Source: Devosia sp. ZB163 | Lineage (GTDB): Bacteria > Pseudomonadota > Alphaproteobacteria > Rhizobiales > Devosiaceae | NCBI RefSeq assembly: GCF_028613635.1 | Contig: NZ_JAQRMY010000002.1 | Coordinates: 1,108,295 to 1,172,294, forward strand | Length of the DNA: 64,000 bases | Direction: 5' to 3' | In this document: positions 31,114-40,546 of the stretch, piece after piece | Numbering within the stretch: the stretch's first letter is position 1 | How the letters are laid out: every line of letters begins with the position of its first letter | Made by a program: the position numbers and the translations under genes | The notes under the pieces: generated by a model | Told to the model about the DNA's origin: nothing | The model's input: the letters and a program-made list of their open reading frames with translations, nothing else | Databases searched by the model: none

Positions 31114-34100
31114 TGTCCGACTCCGGCGACCTCGGCCGCTGTTGAGCCGCTTCGATCAAGGATGCACCAACCCTGCGTATCCCCTCGAGTGAGGCCGTCC
31201 CGCCGCTCCTGACAAGATCTCCCACGCTTAGGAGAAGCACGCCCAACACTTGGTCGCCTTGCGAAGCGAGACTCAACAATTCGTCGAGCTCGCGGGCGGG
31301 CGCTCGTGCAAGCCACGTTAACAGAGCCGCTCGTTCGAGCGACGAGACTGCCGGATCATCCATACTCATGAGAAATGCCTCTGCACGGCCGGCTGCATCG
31401 ACTAGCTGCTTACCCAGCGCCTTGGTGTGAGCTCGCTTCCAATCGCTCACTTTCTCGGGGGCGACCTCGGGAAGGTGCGCGGAGACTTCGGAGATGATGC
31501 CATCGACTTGGGTCAGATGCTCAACGATTCCCCTCCCGCCAAGGAACGCAAGCAGCCGACTCCCGCGGCCGATAAGCTGTTCCCTCTCAATCCGGCAGAT
31601 TCGCGTCAACTCGTAGGCGGCGCCCGGTAACTCGCGAACTATGTCGTACTCATGCACTGATGTCGCAGCGGCGCCCTTCGGCGCCAACTCGAATCTGAAG
31701 TCGTCCCGCAATCCGATCATCGCCCTCGAGACGAGGGATAGATCGGCAATTCCTTGGCCGTCCCCTAGGGACAGGTCTAGGGCGCGCCGAAGCTCGGAGC
31801 GAAGTCTTGCCTGGTAAGCATCCGTTCCCTTGACCCACTCCTGCCACGGCGCCGACCTAGATGAGCGGTCCCCTTCACCCACGCTCTCGTCTTCGAGAAT
31901 TGACCGCAGTTGTTCGGACCACGGCGCAGTTGGCGCAACCGCTCCCCGCAGCCAACTTCGCGCCAGCAACACTTGCGCGAGGAGTGGCACCGGCGACCAA
32001 AGGCTGCCGTCATCAGTCCGCCCAAGCCGTTGTCCGACATAGTCGGCAACGAGCACACCAAGGCGCCGCATCATCGCAGCAAGCTTCATGCGATAGAAGG
32101 CCTGGTCGCCGCTCGTGCGCGCGTCACCTTGCTTGAGATTGATGTACGCCTCGAGGCCCGATCGGATCCACTCTTCCGGGGCGATGGTCAGGTAGTTCAG
32201 CTGGCGTCCGGTCGTACCCTCAAGCTTCACCATCTCCTGCGTGACTATTCGCTCGAGGACAGACCGAGGGAACCCCAGTGTAGGAGCGTCCAAGGATTGT
32301 ATGAGAGAATAGATCGTCTTGTTCCATTCCGCTGCGCTGGTGATCGCATTGCCAGCGCTCCAACTTCGTAGCTCGTCCCGAAGGCGCTCCAACTCGCTCT
32401 TCGTCGGAACCTTCTTCGGCGGCGAAGCAGTCTTCTGCTGGCCAGTGGGGGCTGGTACCGGCGGGCGCGCCGGGCGCGCCGCTTCCTCTTGACCGGCGCT
32501 CGTGCCAGCCTGCTGTGGCGCTGCAGCTGGCGCAGCCCCCTCGGCGGCCGGCGGCACTTCTGTGTTCTCGGGAGCAGCGATGTGCTCCCCGTCTGCGCGA
32601 TCGCGGCCGATCCAGGGAAGGTTGAAGGCGCGAAGGAGGCTTTCGCTTACGCCCGCGAGCGCGAGTTCTCCCTTGTTGTCCAGGGTGTCGGCGCGGTCAG
32701 GATCGCCCCAGTACGCGAATGTTCTGCGCATTCGGCTTCGCTCTTGCTCCGAACTGGCGGCAAGTTGCGTATTGATGATCGCACCAAGTCGGTTCCCAGA
32801 GAGCACTCGGTCTGCCCGTCTGTGCTCTTCGATGGGCAGCGGCTCAATCCCGACGCCTGGATACGATCCGTCGTCCAGTCGATGTGGTTCCGACAGCGAC
32901 GGAAGCAGAACTGCCTGGAGCATCCCCCTGGGAGTCTTCCAGGTGAGGCCCTTGTCGCTTTCTTTCAGGCCGTCGTAGAGGCGATCGAGCGCGGTACCCG
33001 TGAACGGAAACAGGGAAACACCTGCGACTTCGCCGAACGTGCTAACGCATTCGTCGCGCTTGTTGCAGCCCAGGCACAGGTTCGGCCTCGGAATGTCGGG
33101 GTCGGCAGCCACTTCCGACGCCCATGCCGCGAGCCGCTCGGGACCGGCCCGCACGGCCGCCAGATAGCGTGCTGCGAAGCCGTGTCGCGCGGAGCGGTCG
33201 CGCAGCGTCGCCACGTCCTGCAGTTCTCGGGTTACGCGGCCCAACCGAATTTCATGAGTGATCCTGCCCCGGTAATTTCCCTGCAGCTTGTCGTAGTACG
33301 TAGGGGTCAAGCCGACGACCGAAATGAGGGGGCAGACCTCGACCGTTCCTTCGTCGCCTCTGGCGCCCGCATTGAAGACCAACACGTCTATGAGGCTGTC
33401 ATCTAGCCCTTCCCAACTGGTAATGTCCTCAAGAAGTAGCACCAGGCGCTGCCCGCGCGTCGCCAGCCTCTCGCGGACCTTTCTGAAGAGCGCTTTGAGG
33501 CCCACGGCGGAGACACCGAGCAAGTTCTGTATGGCGTGATTGCGCCGCTTGTTGAGTGCTTTGATCAGTTCGAGGCTAGTTCTCAGCTGTGCCGACGCTT
33601 GCTGCGCAATCTCCTCGGCCGTGTACTCCTCAGCAGCCCACTGCTCGATGGTTTCGGCCTCTTTGATCAGCCGCTCGACGAGCAGTTCGGTCGCGGGCCG
33701 CACGCCACTTCCGTGGATGCCGTAGCAATGCTTCGCTAGATCTAGGATGTCGAAGAGGTCGAAATCGGCGCTGGCCGAGTTCCGGTTTCCCCCCGCCCCT
33801 TCGAGCAGTCTCAGGATGCGCAGCGGTGCGGTCCATTTCTGACGCACGTCGCCATGCCGAAAGAGCGCTGCCGGTAGATGCTTTTCGCACCAAGCCTCGT
33901 CATCGAGGGGCGGGTCGAAGTGATGGGGTTCAAGGCTCTCTGCGAGCGTGCCGAGAAAAACGTTTGCCCGCCCGAGCTCGGACGCCCGCTGCGCCTGTCC
34001 GAGGTTTGCGAAAAGTGCCTCAAATTCGGCGGGGAGTCGCTGCTTCAACTGACGCAGCGCTCCTTCAAGGCTGCCATCGGAACGGCGCAATAGAATCTTA

Positions 34101-34393
34101 ACGTCGTTGCTGTGCGGCCACTTTATCGAGAGCCAGCGTATGAGGTGGGACTTGCCCGAGCCGGGCTCGCCCTGCACCACACAGAAGGCGTGCGTGCGGT
34201 CTGGCGAGGACATCGCATCAAGCACAGTCTGCTCGTCCGGCGACGATATTTCGGCCCGGCCCGTCCCGGCCACTTCAAACCCCGTCATTGCCGTGTGAGT
34301 GGCGAGAAAAACCGCGTCGTCGCCCTCGAGCGCCTCGGTGGCTATGACGTAAGATGCATTGGCGGCCGTCCAACATGCATATGCGTGTGTCAC
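31106..34393 (-). CDS. dpdH: DpdH-like P-loop ATPase
   Basis: A 1095-aa STAND/AAA-like ATPase. Walker A is GEPGSGKSHLIRW (about 75-87) and the Walker B candidate is RLVLLLEDITSWEG (about 318). A Cys pair set (CLGCNKRDEC) lies near 485. A Pro/Ala-rich linker around residues 640-690 separates the ATPase half from a helical C-terminal half. The start chosen is the GTG in the GTGA overlap with the dpdG stop; an upstream in-frame reading would overlap dpdG by 180 bp and lacks coding quality. It probably powers target recognition or assembly in the restriction arm. Confidence 0.7.
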   Translation of the reverse strand: MTHAYACWTAANASYVIATEALEGDDAVFLATHTAMTGFEVAGTGRAEISSPDEQTVLDAMSSPDRTHAFCVVQGEPGSGKSHLIRWLSIKWPHSNDVKILLRRSDGSLEGALRQLKQRLPAEFEALFANLGQAQRASELGRANVFLGTLAESLEPHHFDPPLDDEAWCEKHLPAALFRHGDVRQKWTAPLRILRLLEGAGGNRNSASADFDLFDILDLAKHCYGIHGSGVRPATELLVERLIKEAETIEQWAAEEYTAEEIAQQASAQLRTSLELIKALNKRRNHAIQNLLGVSAVGLKALFRKVRERLATRGQRLVLLLEDITSWEGLDDSLIDVLVFNAGARGDEGTVEVCPLISVVGLTPTYYDKLQGNYRGRITHEIRLGRVTRELQDVATLRDRSARHGFAARYLAAVRAGPERLAAWASEVAADPDIPRPNLCLGCNKRDECVSTFGEVAGVSLFPFTGTALDRLYDGLKESDKGLTWKTPRGMLQAVLLPSLSEPHRLDDGSYPGVGIEPLPIEEHRRADRVLSGNRLGAIINTQLAASSEQERSRMRRTFAYWGDPDRADTLDNKGELALAGVSESLLRAFNLPWIGRDRADGEHIAAPENTEVPPAAEGAAPAAAPQQAGTSAGQEEAARPARPPVPAPTGQQKTASPPKKVPTKSELERLRDELRSWSAGNAITSAAEWNKTIYSLIQSLDAPTLGFPRSVLERIVTQEMVKLEGTTGRQLNYLTIAPEEWIRSGLEAYINLKQGDARTSGDQAFYRMKLAAMMRRLGVLVADYVGQRLGRTDDGSLWSPVPLLAQVLLARSWLRGAVAPTAPWSEQLRSILEDESVGEGDRSSRSAPWQEWVKGTDAYQARLRSELRRALDLSLGDGQGIADLSLVSRAMIGLRDDFRFELAPKGAAATSVHEYDIVRELPGAAYELTRICRIEREQLIGRGSRLLAFLGGRGIVEHLTQVDGIISEVSAHLPEVAPEKVSDWKRAHTKALGKQLVDAAGRAEAFLMSMDDPAVSSLERAALLTWLARAPARELDELLSLASQGDQVLGVLLLSVGDLVRSGGTASLEGIRRVGASLIEAAQQRPRSPESDNG

Positions 34394-35277
34394 GAACGAC
34401 GCTCCCCGGAGATCACTACCCGGTCGAATCCGGCCACAGGATGAGTGGGATCGGAAGCGAGGCTTACGACGTCGCGCGAGTCCCCCAACTGCTGAAGCTC
34501 GATTCTGCCTTCGTCGTGCAATTCCCGCAGCGCAGCGCTGAGTAGGGGCGACAAGAGCCGGTCCGTTGGCGGCCACTCAAGTCGGCGACAGGCCTGGAGA
34601 AAGAGGGTCCCGCGATCGAGATACGGCATTCGCTGGGCAAGGTTCTCGAGGAACGCGTCGGCCGCTAGCGTAGTGCCGCGGACATCCGCCCGCGCCAACT
34701 CGCGGGCCAACCGTCCGGTCGGTGACATCTGGGCAAACCATGGCGACGGCATCGGGACCGCCAAGCCTAGAAATACCAGCCATCGACGCCAGGCCACCAC
34801 CTTCGAGCTGTTCATCTTTTTTCCGCCATCGTCATCGTCGCCCACGAGCCCGGCAGCCGCCGCGTCCGCGAAGCCGTCGGCGGTAAGTTCGTAAATCCAG
34901 TTTGCGGAGCCCGCTTGGGCGCTTCTGCCGATCAGCCACGCATACGCTTCGAGAACGACAGCGTCCTTGCTGTCGGAGGGCAGCGAGACCAGTTTGTCGT
35001 GCATCCAGTCGGCGACCGAAGCGGCATTCGCAAGCGTTGCGGGGTCGACCTCGGTGTGCGTTGCTAATCGATCACCGCTAACCGCACCCAGGCTCGAGGC
35101 AGCACCAATCACCTGTCGGACGTTCTCAATCTTAACGAGGCCCGCATCGGGCTTGAGCGATCCAGGGTTTAGTAGCGCCTCAAGCTCCTCGCGTGATTGC
35201 TCGCCGAGGAAGGCGAGGCCGGCCAGCGCGGACCAGACCCTCTCTGGCGATCCCTGGGTATTTGACAACAGGCTCAC
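34390..35277 (-). CDS. dpdG: DpdG-like protein
   Basis: A 295-aa protein beginning at a GTG (MSLLSNTQGSPERVWSALAGL) inside a GTGA overlap with the preceding stop. The body is helical, with HTH-like N-terminal spacing (GLAFLGEQSREELEALLNP) and a late LDRGTLFLQACRRLEWPP and LRELHDEGRIELQQLGDS that looks like a winged helix. No catalytic residues were recognised. Identified as DpdG by size and its place between dpdF and dpdH. Probably acts with DpdH. Confidence 0.6.
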   Translation of the reverse strand: MSLLSNTQGSPERVWSALAGLAFLGEQSREELEALLNPGSLKPDAGLVKIENVRQVIGAASSLGAVSGDRLATHTEVDPATLANAASVADWMHDKLVSLPSDSKDAVVLEAYAWLIGRSAQAGSANWIYELTADGFADAAAAGLVGDDDDGGKKMNSSKVVAWRRWLVFLGLAVPMPSPWFAQMSPTGRLARELARADVRGTTLAADAFLENLAQRMPYLDRGTLFLQACRRLEWPPTDRLLSPLLSAALRELHDEGRIELQQLGDSRDVVSLASDPTHPVAGFDRVVISGERRS

Positions 35278-35762
35278 GGAAGGTCCTCCATGGCAATTTC
35301 GTCGAGCATCTCTTCGGCGAGGGGGGCGCGGGGAGAGACCGTCTGGTCGAGCCGCCTGCCGTTGACCTCGCGATCCGGTTCGGCAATCACCAGGACCGAG
35401 AGCTCCGGCCAGGCTCGTGACAACTCCTCGACGCGCGCCAGCAGTAGGCGAGCCGACCCGTCCTCTGCGGGTAGCAACACCGCGGTGGCGATGCGCGCAA
35501 GACCGGTGACGCTCCCCGACCACTCGGGGTACGACAGGACAAACCCGAACTTGGCATCAGTCGCGGCAAGTAGCCGCGCAACTCGTGTCGTGTGCCGCTC
35601 TGCGACGATCATCTGCTCCACGCCAACATTGGCGAGCCGAACGGCCAGGATTGGGAGGCCCGCCTCGAAGTATGGATCAGCAGGCGCAACCAGCGTTACG
35701 CCCGGCGGAAGCGACGTCCGCCGCTCGGAAGCCAACGCCGGCGTGGCCCCAAGCAGTCTCAA
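35274..35762 (-). CDS. dpdF: C-terminal part of DpdF, out of frame with the main part
   Basis: A 162-aa reading frame with only a TTG start and no ribosome site, beginning inside the 3' end of the RecQ-like gene. The sequence (SLPPGVTLVAPADPYFEAGLPIL, TKF-like strands, then VLVIAEPDREVNGRRLDQTVS) reads like a folded phosphoribosyltransferase-like or Rossmann-like domain rather than a shadow frame. Skipping one base in the GGGG run at 35764-35767 (C run on the plus strand) joins it smoothly to the RecQ part as SCEGLRLLGATPAL. It is therefore best read as the end of DpdF. Its stop overlaps the dpdG GTG. Confidence 0.65.
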   Translation of the reverse strand: MRLLGATPALASERRTSLPPGVTLVAPADPYFEAGLPILAVRLANVGVEQMIVAERHTTRVARLLAATDAKFGFVLSYPEWSGSVTGLARIATAVLLPAEDGSARLLLARVEELSRAWPELSVLVIAEPDREVNGRRLDQTVSPRAPLAEEMLDEIAMEDLP

Positions 35763-37803
35763 GCCCCTCGCATGAGAGCACGGCCGGAGCGCTCAGCAAG
35801 CGGCTGCGACACGAGGGGCATCGACCGCAAGGCTCAGACGACGCCCCGGCACCCTCGATCATCTCGAACGCTGCCCTCATCAGGCAGCTTTTCTCCGGGT
35901 GGCGCATGAGCCCCACGAACTTGTCGAGCTCGGCTTGCGCCTCGGCTTGCTCCGCGTTGCGTATTGAGAAGATGTGATCCCACACATTAGTCGAAGCGCC
36001 GTCGAATAGGCGGGCGTCGGTCACGTCAACGATCCAGTCCTCGCCCGGATCATCCGCTATCGGGCCAGTGGAAACGACTTCCAGAACGCCGGCACGCTGA
36101 AGGAGCGTGAGTAGAGCGCGGTTCCACGACCGGTTGTAGTCGCTCGATCTGTTCGGAAGTCCTTCACGAACGGCGTCGAGGTCGAGCGTCAGCCAGCGCC
36201 GATCTCCATGCCAGGTATCGCTCGTCTTTTTCCTGAGTAGGGCCGCCCAGCGCAATTCGGCTAGATCCCTGCCGATCCAGCCACTGGTCGCTAGCCCGTA
36301 CGCCGTCGTTACGTCGCCCGGCCTGGTGTCTCGATATGGGGGATCGGTGAACAGGCACGCCGCCAGTGCCTGATGACCGTCGCGCCCGCCGCGGCCAATC
36401 TCCTGGTACCACCGCGCAGGGCTTTCCGGCAGGCAGGCGTGAACGACCGCGCGGACGTCAGATTTGTCGATGCCCATGCCGAATGCACTCGTCGCAACGA
36501 CGAGGTCCAGTTTGTTTTCGGCCCATTCCCCGACAATCGACTTGCGAACTCGCGGGTCGGAGATCGCCCCGGTAAACAGGGCGATGCGCCTGTATCCGCG
36601 CTCCGACCTCAGGCGGTCGTACAACTCGGAAGCCTCTTCTACCAGCGTCGTGTAAATGACCGCCGGTCGGGGCGCCCGGTCTATGAGGAGATCGAGCGCG
36701 CGCTGACGATTCGCTCCTTCTTCGAAGGACTTTACGACCACGTCGAACTCACAGCGGGGCACGTGGGCGTCTATTTCGAGCCACTTGCCCGGGTCTGTTC
36801 GATACGATCGGCGCAGTTCTTGTCTGGAAGCCGCAGGCAGGGTGGCCGACAGCAGCAGCGCTCGGATGTCGGGTTTGCGGTCGCGGAGCGCAGTTAGCAC
36901 GGACGACAGGCGCTGAAAGTCCGGCCTGAAGTTGCGCCCCCATTGCTCCACAATGTGAGCCTCGTCGATTACGAACGCTGCAAGGCTCGCCGCAAGCTGC
37001 CCCGCCTTGTCCGATGGAGGGGCAGCCGCCTCGAAGAGCGCGCTGGCAACAGCGGTCGAGAATGCCTGCTCGGGCGACAGAAGCAGTACCGGCACTTCCC
37101 CGCGCCTGAAGGAGAAGAGCGCGTCCTCCCGCGCCCTGCCGGTCACATCGCCTGTCAACGCAATGCTGCCCTCTAGGCCAGGAATTCCGGCGAGCGTCCG
37201 CTGGTGATCAAGCGCCAGCGCAATGGTCGGAGTTACAACGATAACGCACGCGCCGGGGTTTTCTCGACGAGCCTCGAGGGCTGCGACCTGGAACAGAAGG
37301 CTCTTTCCCGATCCGGTGGGCATGCTGACCAAGAGGCTTCCTCCCGCAGGCATGGTGAGCAGCGCCCGCATGGCGGACTTCTGCGCCGCGCTTTTGTAGC
37401 GCGCGTGACTGGTCAGGCGGAAAAGAGCAGCATCGGGCGATCCGGGCCGAAAAAGTTGGCGCTGGGCACTGTCCAATCGCAGCGCTGTCCGCAACTCAGG
37501 GAGGTGGCGGTAATCAAGGTCAATCTCCTGCAGCCGGAGGGCATCGCCGTCGCGGGCTAGGCCGAATCGGCCGAGGAGTCCCTCCTCTTCGGCGGAAAGC
37601 GCAATGTGGGCCGCGGAAAGGGAAAGTCGCCCGTCGGCAAAGGTCACAAGAGACCGGATCAGCACCAGCCGATCAGCGGCGGAGTCGGCCTGTCCCAGCG
37701 CTCGCAGGCTTCTCTCTTGGCCAAGCGATCGCCATCGCGCCGCAACCTCCGCTGGGTCGAGGCTGTCGTCCTGTGCCAGCATGATTTCCCGCGCTTCGGC
37801 CAT
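35677..37803 (-). CDS. dpdF: RecQ-like helicase DpdF (main part, apparent frameshift near the end)
   Basis: A 708-aa SF2 helicase. Motif I is MPTGSGKSLLFQV (about 160-172), motif II is FVIDEAHIVEQWGRNF, motif III is LSATLP, and the second RecA domain has ATSAFGMGIDKSDVRAVVHACLP and the RecQ-type YQEIGRGGRDG. A zinc-binding CGRCPSCRSRLL follows. After SCEG the reading frame runs through low-quality sequence (ETAWGHAGVGFRAADVA) to a stop, while the neighbouring frame carries the expected continuation. First gene of the restriction operon; 342 bp separate it from the modification operon. Confidence 0.8.
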   Translation of the reverse strand: MAEAREIMLAQDDSLDPAEVAARWRSLGQERSLRALGQADSAADRLVLIRSLVTFADGRLSLSAAHIALSAEEEGLLGRFGLARDGDALRLQEIDLDYRHLPELRTALRLDSAQRQLFRPGSPDAALFRLTSHARYKSAAQKSAMRALLTMPAGGSLLVSMPTGSGKSLLFQVAALEARRENPGACVIVVTPTIALALDHQRTLAGIPGLEGSIALTGDVTGRAREDALFSFRRGEVPVLLLSPEQAFSTAVASALFEAAAPPSDKAGQLAASLAAFVIDEAHIVEQWGRNFRPDFQRLSSVLTALRDRKPDIRALLLSATLPAASRQELRRSYRTDPGKWLEIDAHVPRCEFDVVVKSFEEGANRQRALDLLIDRAPRPAVIYTTLVEEASELYDRLRSERGYRRIALFTGAISDPRVRKSIVGEWAENKLDLVVATSAFGMGIDKSDVRAVVHACLPESPARWYQEIGRGGRDGHQALAACLFTDPPYRDTRPGDVTTAYGLATSGWIGRDLAELRWAALLRKKTSDTWHGDRRWLTLDLDAVREGLPNRSSDYNRSWNRALLTLLQRAGVLEVVSTGPIADDPGEDWIVDVTDARLFDGASTNVWDHIFSIRNAEQAEAQAELDKFVGLMRHPEKSCLMRAAFEMIEGAGASSEPCGRCPSCRSRLLSAPAVLSCEGLETAWGHAGVGFRAADVASAGRNAGCAC

Positions 37804-38145
37804 CCGTTTTACCGGTCGAGTCTGGCGTCTCGAATGGAATGGGCGAAAACACGAGCACAGCCGTGCGGCTCAGGCCGACGCGTGCTTTTCGCGCCTGCCG
37901 GCGCGCAACGCACCGCATGATCGCAGCAATCAGAATCCAATGAACAAATCAAAATCATGCTCACCCCCTGCGTGAGGTGATACGATCAAGCATCCTTTGG
38001 CAACAGGATTGTCTTGTTCCCTATCTGGCGGGGCCTTTTCGCGCCAGCCTACAGCTCCCATCAGCAAGCATAGGCGCTTCCCACTTCCCGCGCCGGACTA
38101 TCATTCGGAGTGGGGCCGTTGCACATGCACGCGATCCACCCCCGG
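37804..38145. other. Intergenic region between the two dpd operons
   Basis: About 340 bp without a convincing gene. GC is lower than in the flanking genes. It should contain the promoter of the dpdF-G-H-I operon and the end of the modification operon. No clear rho-independent terminator was found. Confidence 0.4.
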
Positions 38146-38712
38146 CTAGGCCGGCATCATGCCCATCCTTCGATCACGCGATCTGATCCAGGTCAGCACC
38201 GGCAAAGCGATAAGAACCATCCAAAGCTTGCCCAGCACCTGTCCAGCGAGAAGATCCAGACTGCCAAATGCCAGCGTGAGAAAGACGATGCTATCGATGA
38301 TCAGCCCAACGACGCTGCTCGCAGTCGCGGCCAGCACAAGTCCACGCCGCTGAAGCGGGGTGTAAACCACCAGGTCCGCCGTTTCTGACAAGGCGAAGGC
38401 GACCGTCGAAGCAAGCACCAAAGCAGGGGCCGCGAGAAATGCTGAGAGAAAAGCGCCGACAGCTATGGCCGCAAACGACCAGATAAGACCAAGCCTCCGC
38501 TGTACGAGATCGCGCAGAACCAACGCGGCGCCGATGGCGAGAACGCCGCTGGGCGCGAGAATGCCGGGCGCTACGGGGATGAGGCAAGGTCCATCGGGAA
38601 CACAAACCGTGCCGACGTTTCCGATAAGCCAGTTGGCCAGCGGAATCGTGCAAGCGAACGCGACAAGGAATATTGCGCCCTCGATCTTTCTCCGCGTATT
38701 CAAGTCAGTCAT
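38146..38712 (-). CDS. VUT-family queuosine precursor (preQ0/preQ1) transporter
   Basis: A 188-aa inner-membrane protein with about five or six hydrophobic segments. [24 protein letters not shown] and [16 protein letters not shown] are the signature blocks of the YhhQ/VUT queuosine-precursor transporter family. It would import preQ0 or a related 7-deazaguanine to feed the modification. The start overlaps the queC stop by 8 bp, so it is the last gene of the dpdC-to-transporter operon. Confidence 0.82.
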   Translation of the reverse strand: MTDLNTRRKIEGAIFLVAFACTIPLANWLIGNVGTVCVPDGPCLIPVAPGILAPSGVLAIGAALVLRDLVQRRLGLIWSFAAIAVGAFLSAFLAAPALVLASTVAFALSETADLVVYTPLQRRGLVLAATASSVVGLIIDSIVFLTLAFGSLDLLAGQVLGKLWMVLIALPVLTWIRSRDRRMGMMPA

Positions 38713-39421
38713 CGGTCGTCTCCTGAACCACTAGGCGGTATTGTTCATATCCACGGGACCGCAACTCACACGCGGGACATGAGCCGCAACCGTAACCCCA
38801 TTCATGGTTGTGTTCGATGTCACCGTTGTAGCAAGTCAGCGTCTCGTTCCGAATTAGGTCGACCAGCGCTCCGCCACCCAGTTCCTCCGCGAGAAGCCAG
38901 GTCTGTGCTTTGTTCATCCACATAAGCGGTGTCTCTAGGACGAAGCGGGTCTGCATGCCGAGATTTAGGGCAACCTGAAGCGCCTTGATGGTGTCGTCCC
39001 GACAGTCGGGATATCCGGAGAAGTCCGTTTCACAAACGCCGGTCACCACATGCTTCAGCCCTCGCCGGTAGGCGACAGCGGCGGCGAACGTAAGGAAGAC
39101 GATATTTCGACCGGGCACGAACGTATTCGGCAGACCAGACGCCGAAGTCGCTATTTCGACTTCCCGCGTAAGTGCCGTATCGCTGATTTCCCCCAGGACC
39201 GAGAGATCGAGCACGCGATCCTCACCAAGCTTCTCAGCCCATGCGGGGAATGCGGTCGTCAGCCCCGCGCGAAACCGATCGCGCGCATCCAGTTCCTCAC
39301 GGTGCCGCTGACCGTAGTTGAACCCGATGGTCTCCACTCGCGAGAAGCGATCGAGCGCCCAAGCGAGGCATGTGGCCGAGTCCTGACCGCCGGAGAGAAG
39401 CACAAGTGCGCTGTCAGACAT
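38705..39421 (-). CDS. queC: 7-cyano-7-deazaguanine (preQ0) synthase, QueC
   Basis: A 238-aa enzyme turning 7-carboxy-7-deazaguanine into preQ0 with ATP and ammonia. The PP-loop [16 protein letters not shown] (8-23), [46 protein letters not shown] and the C-terminal zinc cysteines ([20 protein letters not shown]) are all present. It lies inside the dpd modification operon, so it is probably dedicated to preQ0 supply for DNA modification rather than tRNA queuosine. FolE, QueD and QueE are not in the window. Confidence 0.93.
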   Translation of the reverse strand: MSDSALVLLSGGQDSATCLAWALDRFSRVETIGFNYGQRHREELDARDRFRAGLTTAFPAWAEKLGEDRVLDLSVLGEISDTALTREVEIATSASGLPNTFVPGRNIVFLTFAAAVAYRRGLKHVVTGVCETDFSGYPDCRDDTIKALQVALNLGMQTRFVLETPLMWMNKAQTWLLAEELGGGALVDLIRNETLTCYNGDIEHNHEWGYGCGSCPACELRSRGYEQYRLVVQETTDD

Positions 39422-39457
39422 TGCGGCCTCGATTTTGTGCGACTGCGTTGCTCACGA

Positions 39458-40546
39458 TCATGCCGCCCGTTCTGTCTCTGAGAGACGCCGCTTCAAGACT
39501 TGCATGAGGTGGAAAGACAACTGGCGGATGTCTGCTGGCACGTTCTGCAGTCCATTCCACCGCCGCCTCTCGTCCCCGAAGTCCCACTCCCCAGCGGTCC
39601 ATGCCGTCCGACCCTTGAGCAGTCGAAGCCCACCTGCAAATTCATCTCGCGTTGCCGCGCCCGTCACGCTGTTGAGGTAGTCCATTACGAACCCAAGCGC
39701 GACAATTCCGGTACCATGCATTAGGCGAGATGACTTCGGCGTGTGGCCCGCCCAATCGTCCGAGAACGTATGTTGAACTGCGTGGAAGAACTCGCTGATG
39801 GTGGTGACGCCGCGATCAAGGAGTAGCGCGTCGTCGCCCTCATAAAGCCGGAGCGCTCCGTCGCTGAGCGAATTCATGATAACCCGCTGCAGCACCGTGT
39901 CCCGAATGACTCCCTTGGGATTGGTCTGCTGCTTTATCAGTCCCTTGAGGGCGGAACCCGTCTTGTAGTTGAGGGCTTCGGTGATTAGCGCGGCTTGCGA
40001 TCGGCTTGACATCCGGGGCGGCAGATCGGCGACCTTTGGAAGTAGCTCGTAGACGAGTGCCTTCGGGAGTGGCCGCGTGTTGTTAACCAGGATGAACTGT
40101 TTCTGCAGTTCCTCCTCCGTCTCGCAAATGAACCCAGATACCAGCACTTCAAATTCGCGACCGCGAAGTTCCGAAAGTGCGGTGAACCGTTGTTGGCCAT
40201 CAACGATCCACCCTGGAGGGCCATCAGAGATGTCCACTACGAGTTGCTGGACGCGGCTCCCCTGCGTTTCGTTGCGTTCGAGTTGCGCATTCCCCAAGAA
40301 CGCGACCACAATCGCGTTCGGGAGTATCGAATTTGGCTTCTCGAGGTAGTCGCGGATTTCGCGAATGTGGCCCGCTATCTGCGGGCGCTGGAAGCCTTGC
40401 AGCATCCCGGCATTGTCGCGTCCCGCCCGTTCGATGCGGGCAATCCGCCCCACATCGGCAGCGCTCGCGATGAAGCTGAACACCGCGACATCCTTGCTTT
40501 GTGCCGGCACCAGCGCATCGAACCGGAGCGTGTTTTTCTTCGTCAT
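39458..40546 (-). CDS. dpdB: DpdB-like DGQHR-domain protein (second copy)
   Basis: A 362-aa DndB/DGQHR-family protein: GMLQGFQRPQIAGHIREIRDYL (48-69), the hallmark WIVDGQQRFTAL (113-124), then FILVNNTRPLPKALVYELLP. In Dpd systems DpdB acts with DpdA to place preQ0 in DNA and has ATPase activity; the ParB/DndB-like fold is the basis for the name. Its ATG overlaps the dpdA stop (ATGA). It is a diverged paralogue of the 380-aa gene on the other side of dpdA. Confidence 0.72.
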   Translation of the reverse strand: MTKKNTLRFDALVPAQSKDVAVFSFIASAADVGRIARIERAGRDNAGMLQGFQRPQIAGHIREIRDYLEKPNSILPNAIVVAFLGNAQLERNETQGSRVQQLVVDISDGPPGWIVDGQQRFTALSELRGREFEVLVSGFICETEEELQKQFILVNNTRPLPKALVYELLPKVADLPPRMSSRSQAALITEALNYKTGSALKGLIKQQTNPKGVIRDTVLQRVIMNSLSDGALRLYEGDDALLLDRGVTTISEFFHAVQHTFSDDWAGHTPKSSRLMHGTGIVALGFVMDYLNSVTGAATRDEFAGGLRLLKGRTAWTAGEWDFGDERRRWNGLQNVPADIRQLSFHLMQVLKRRLSETERAA

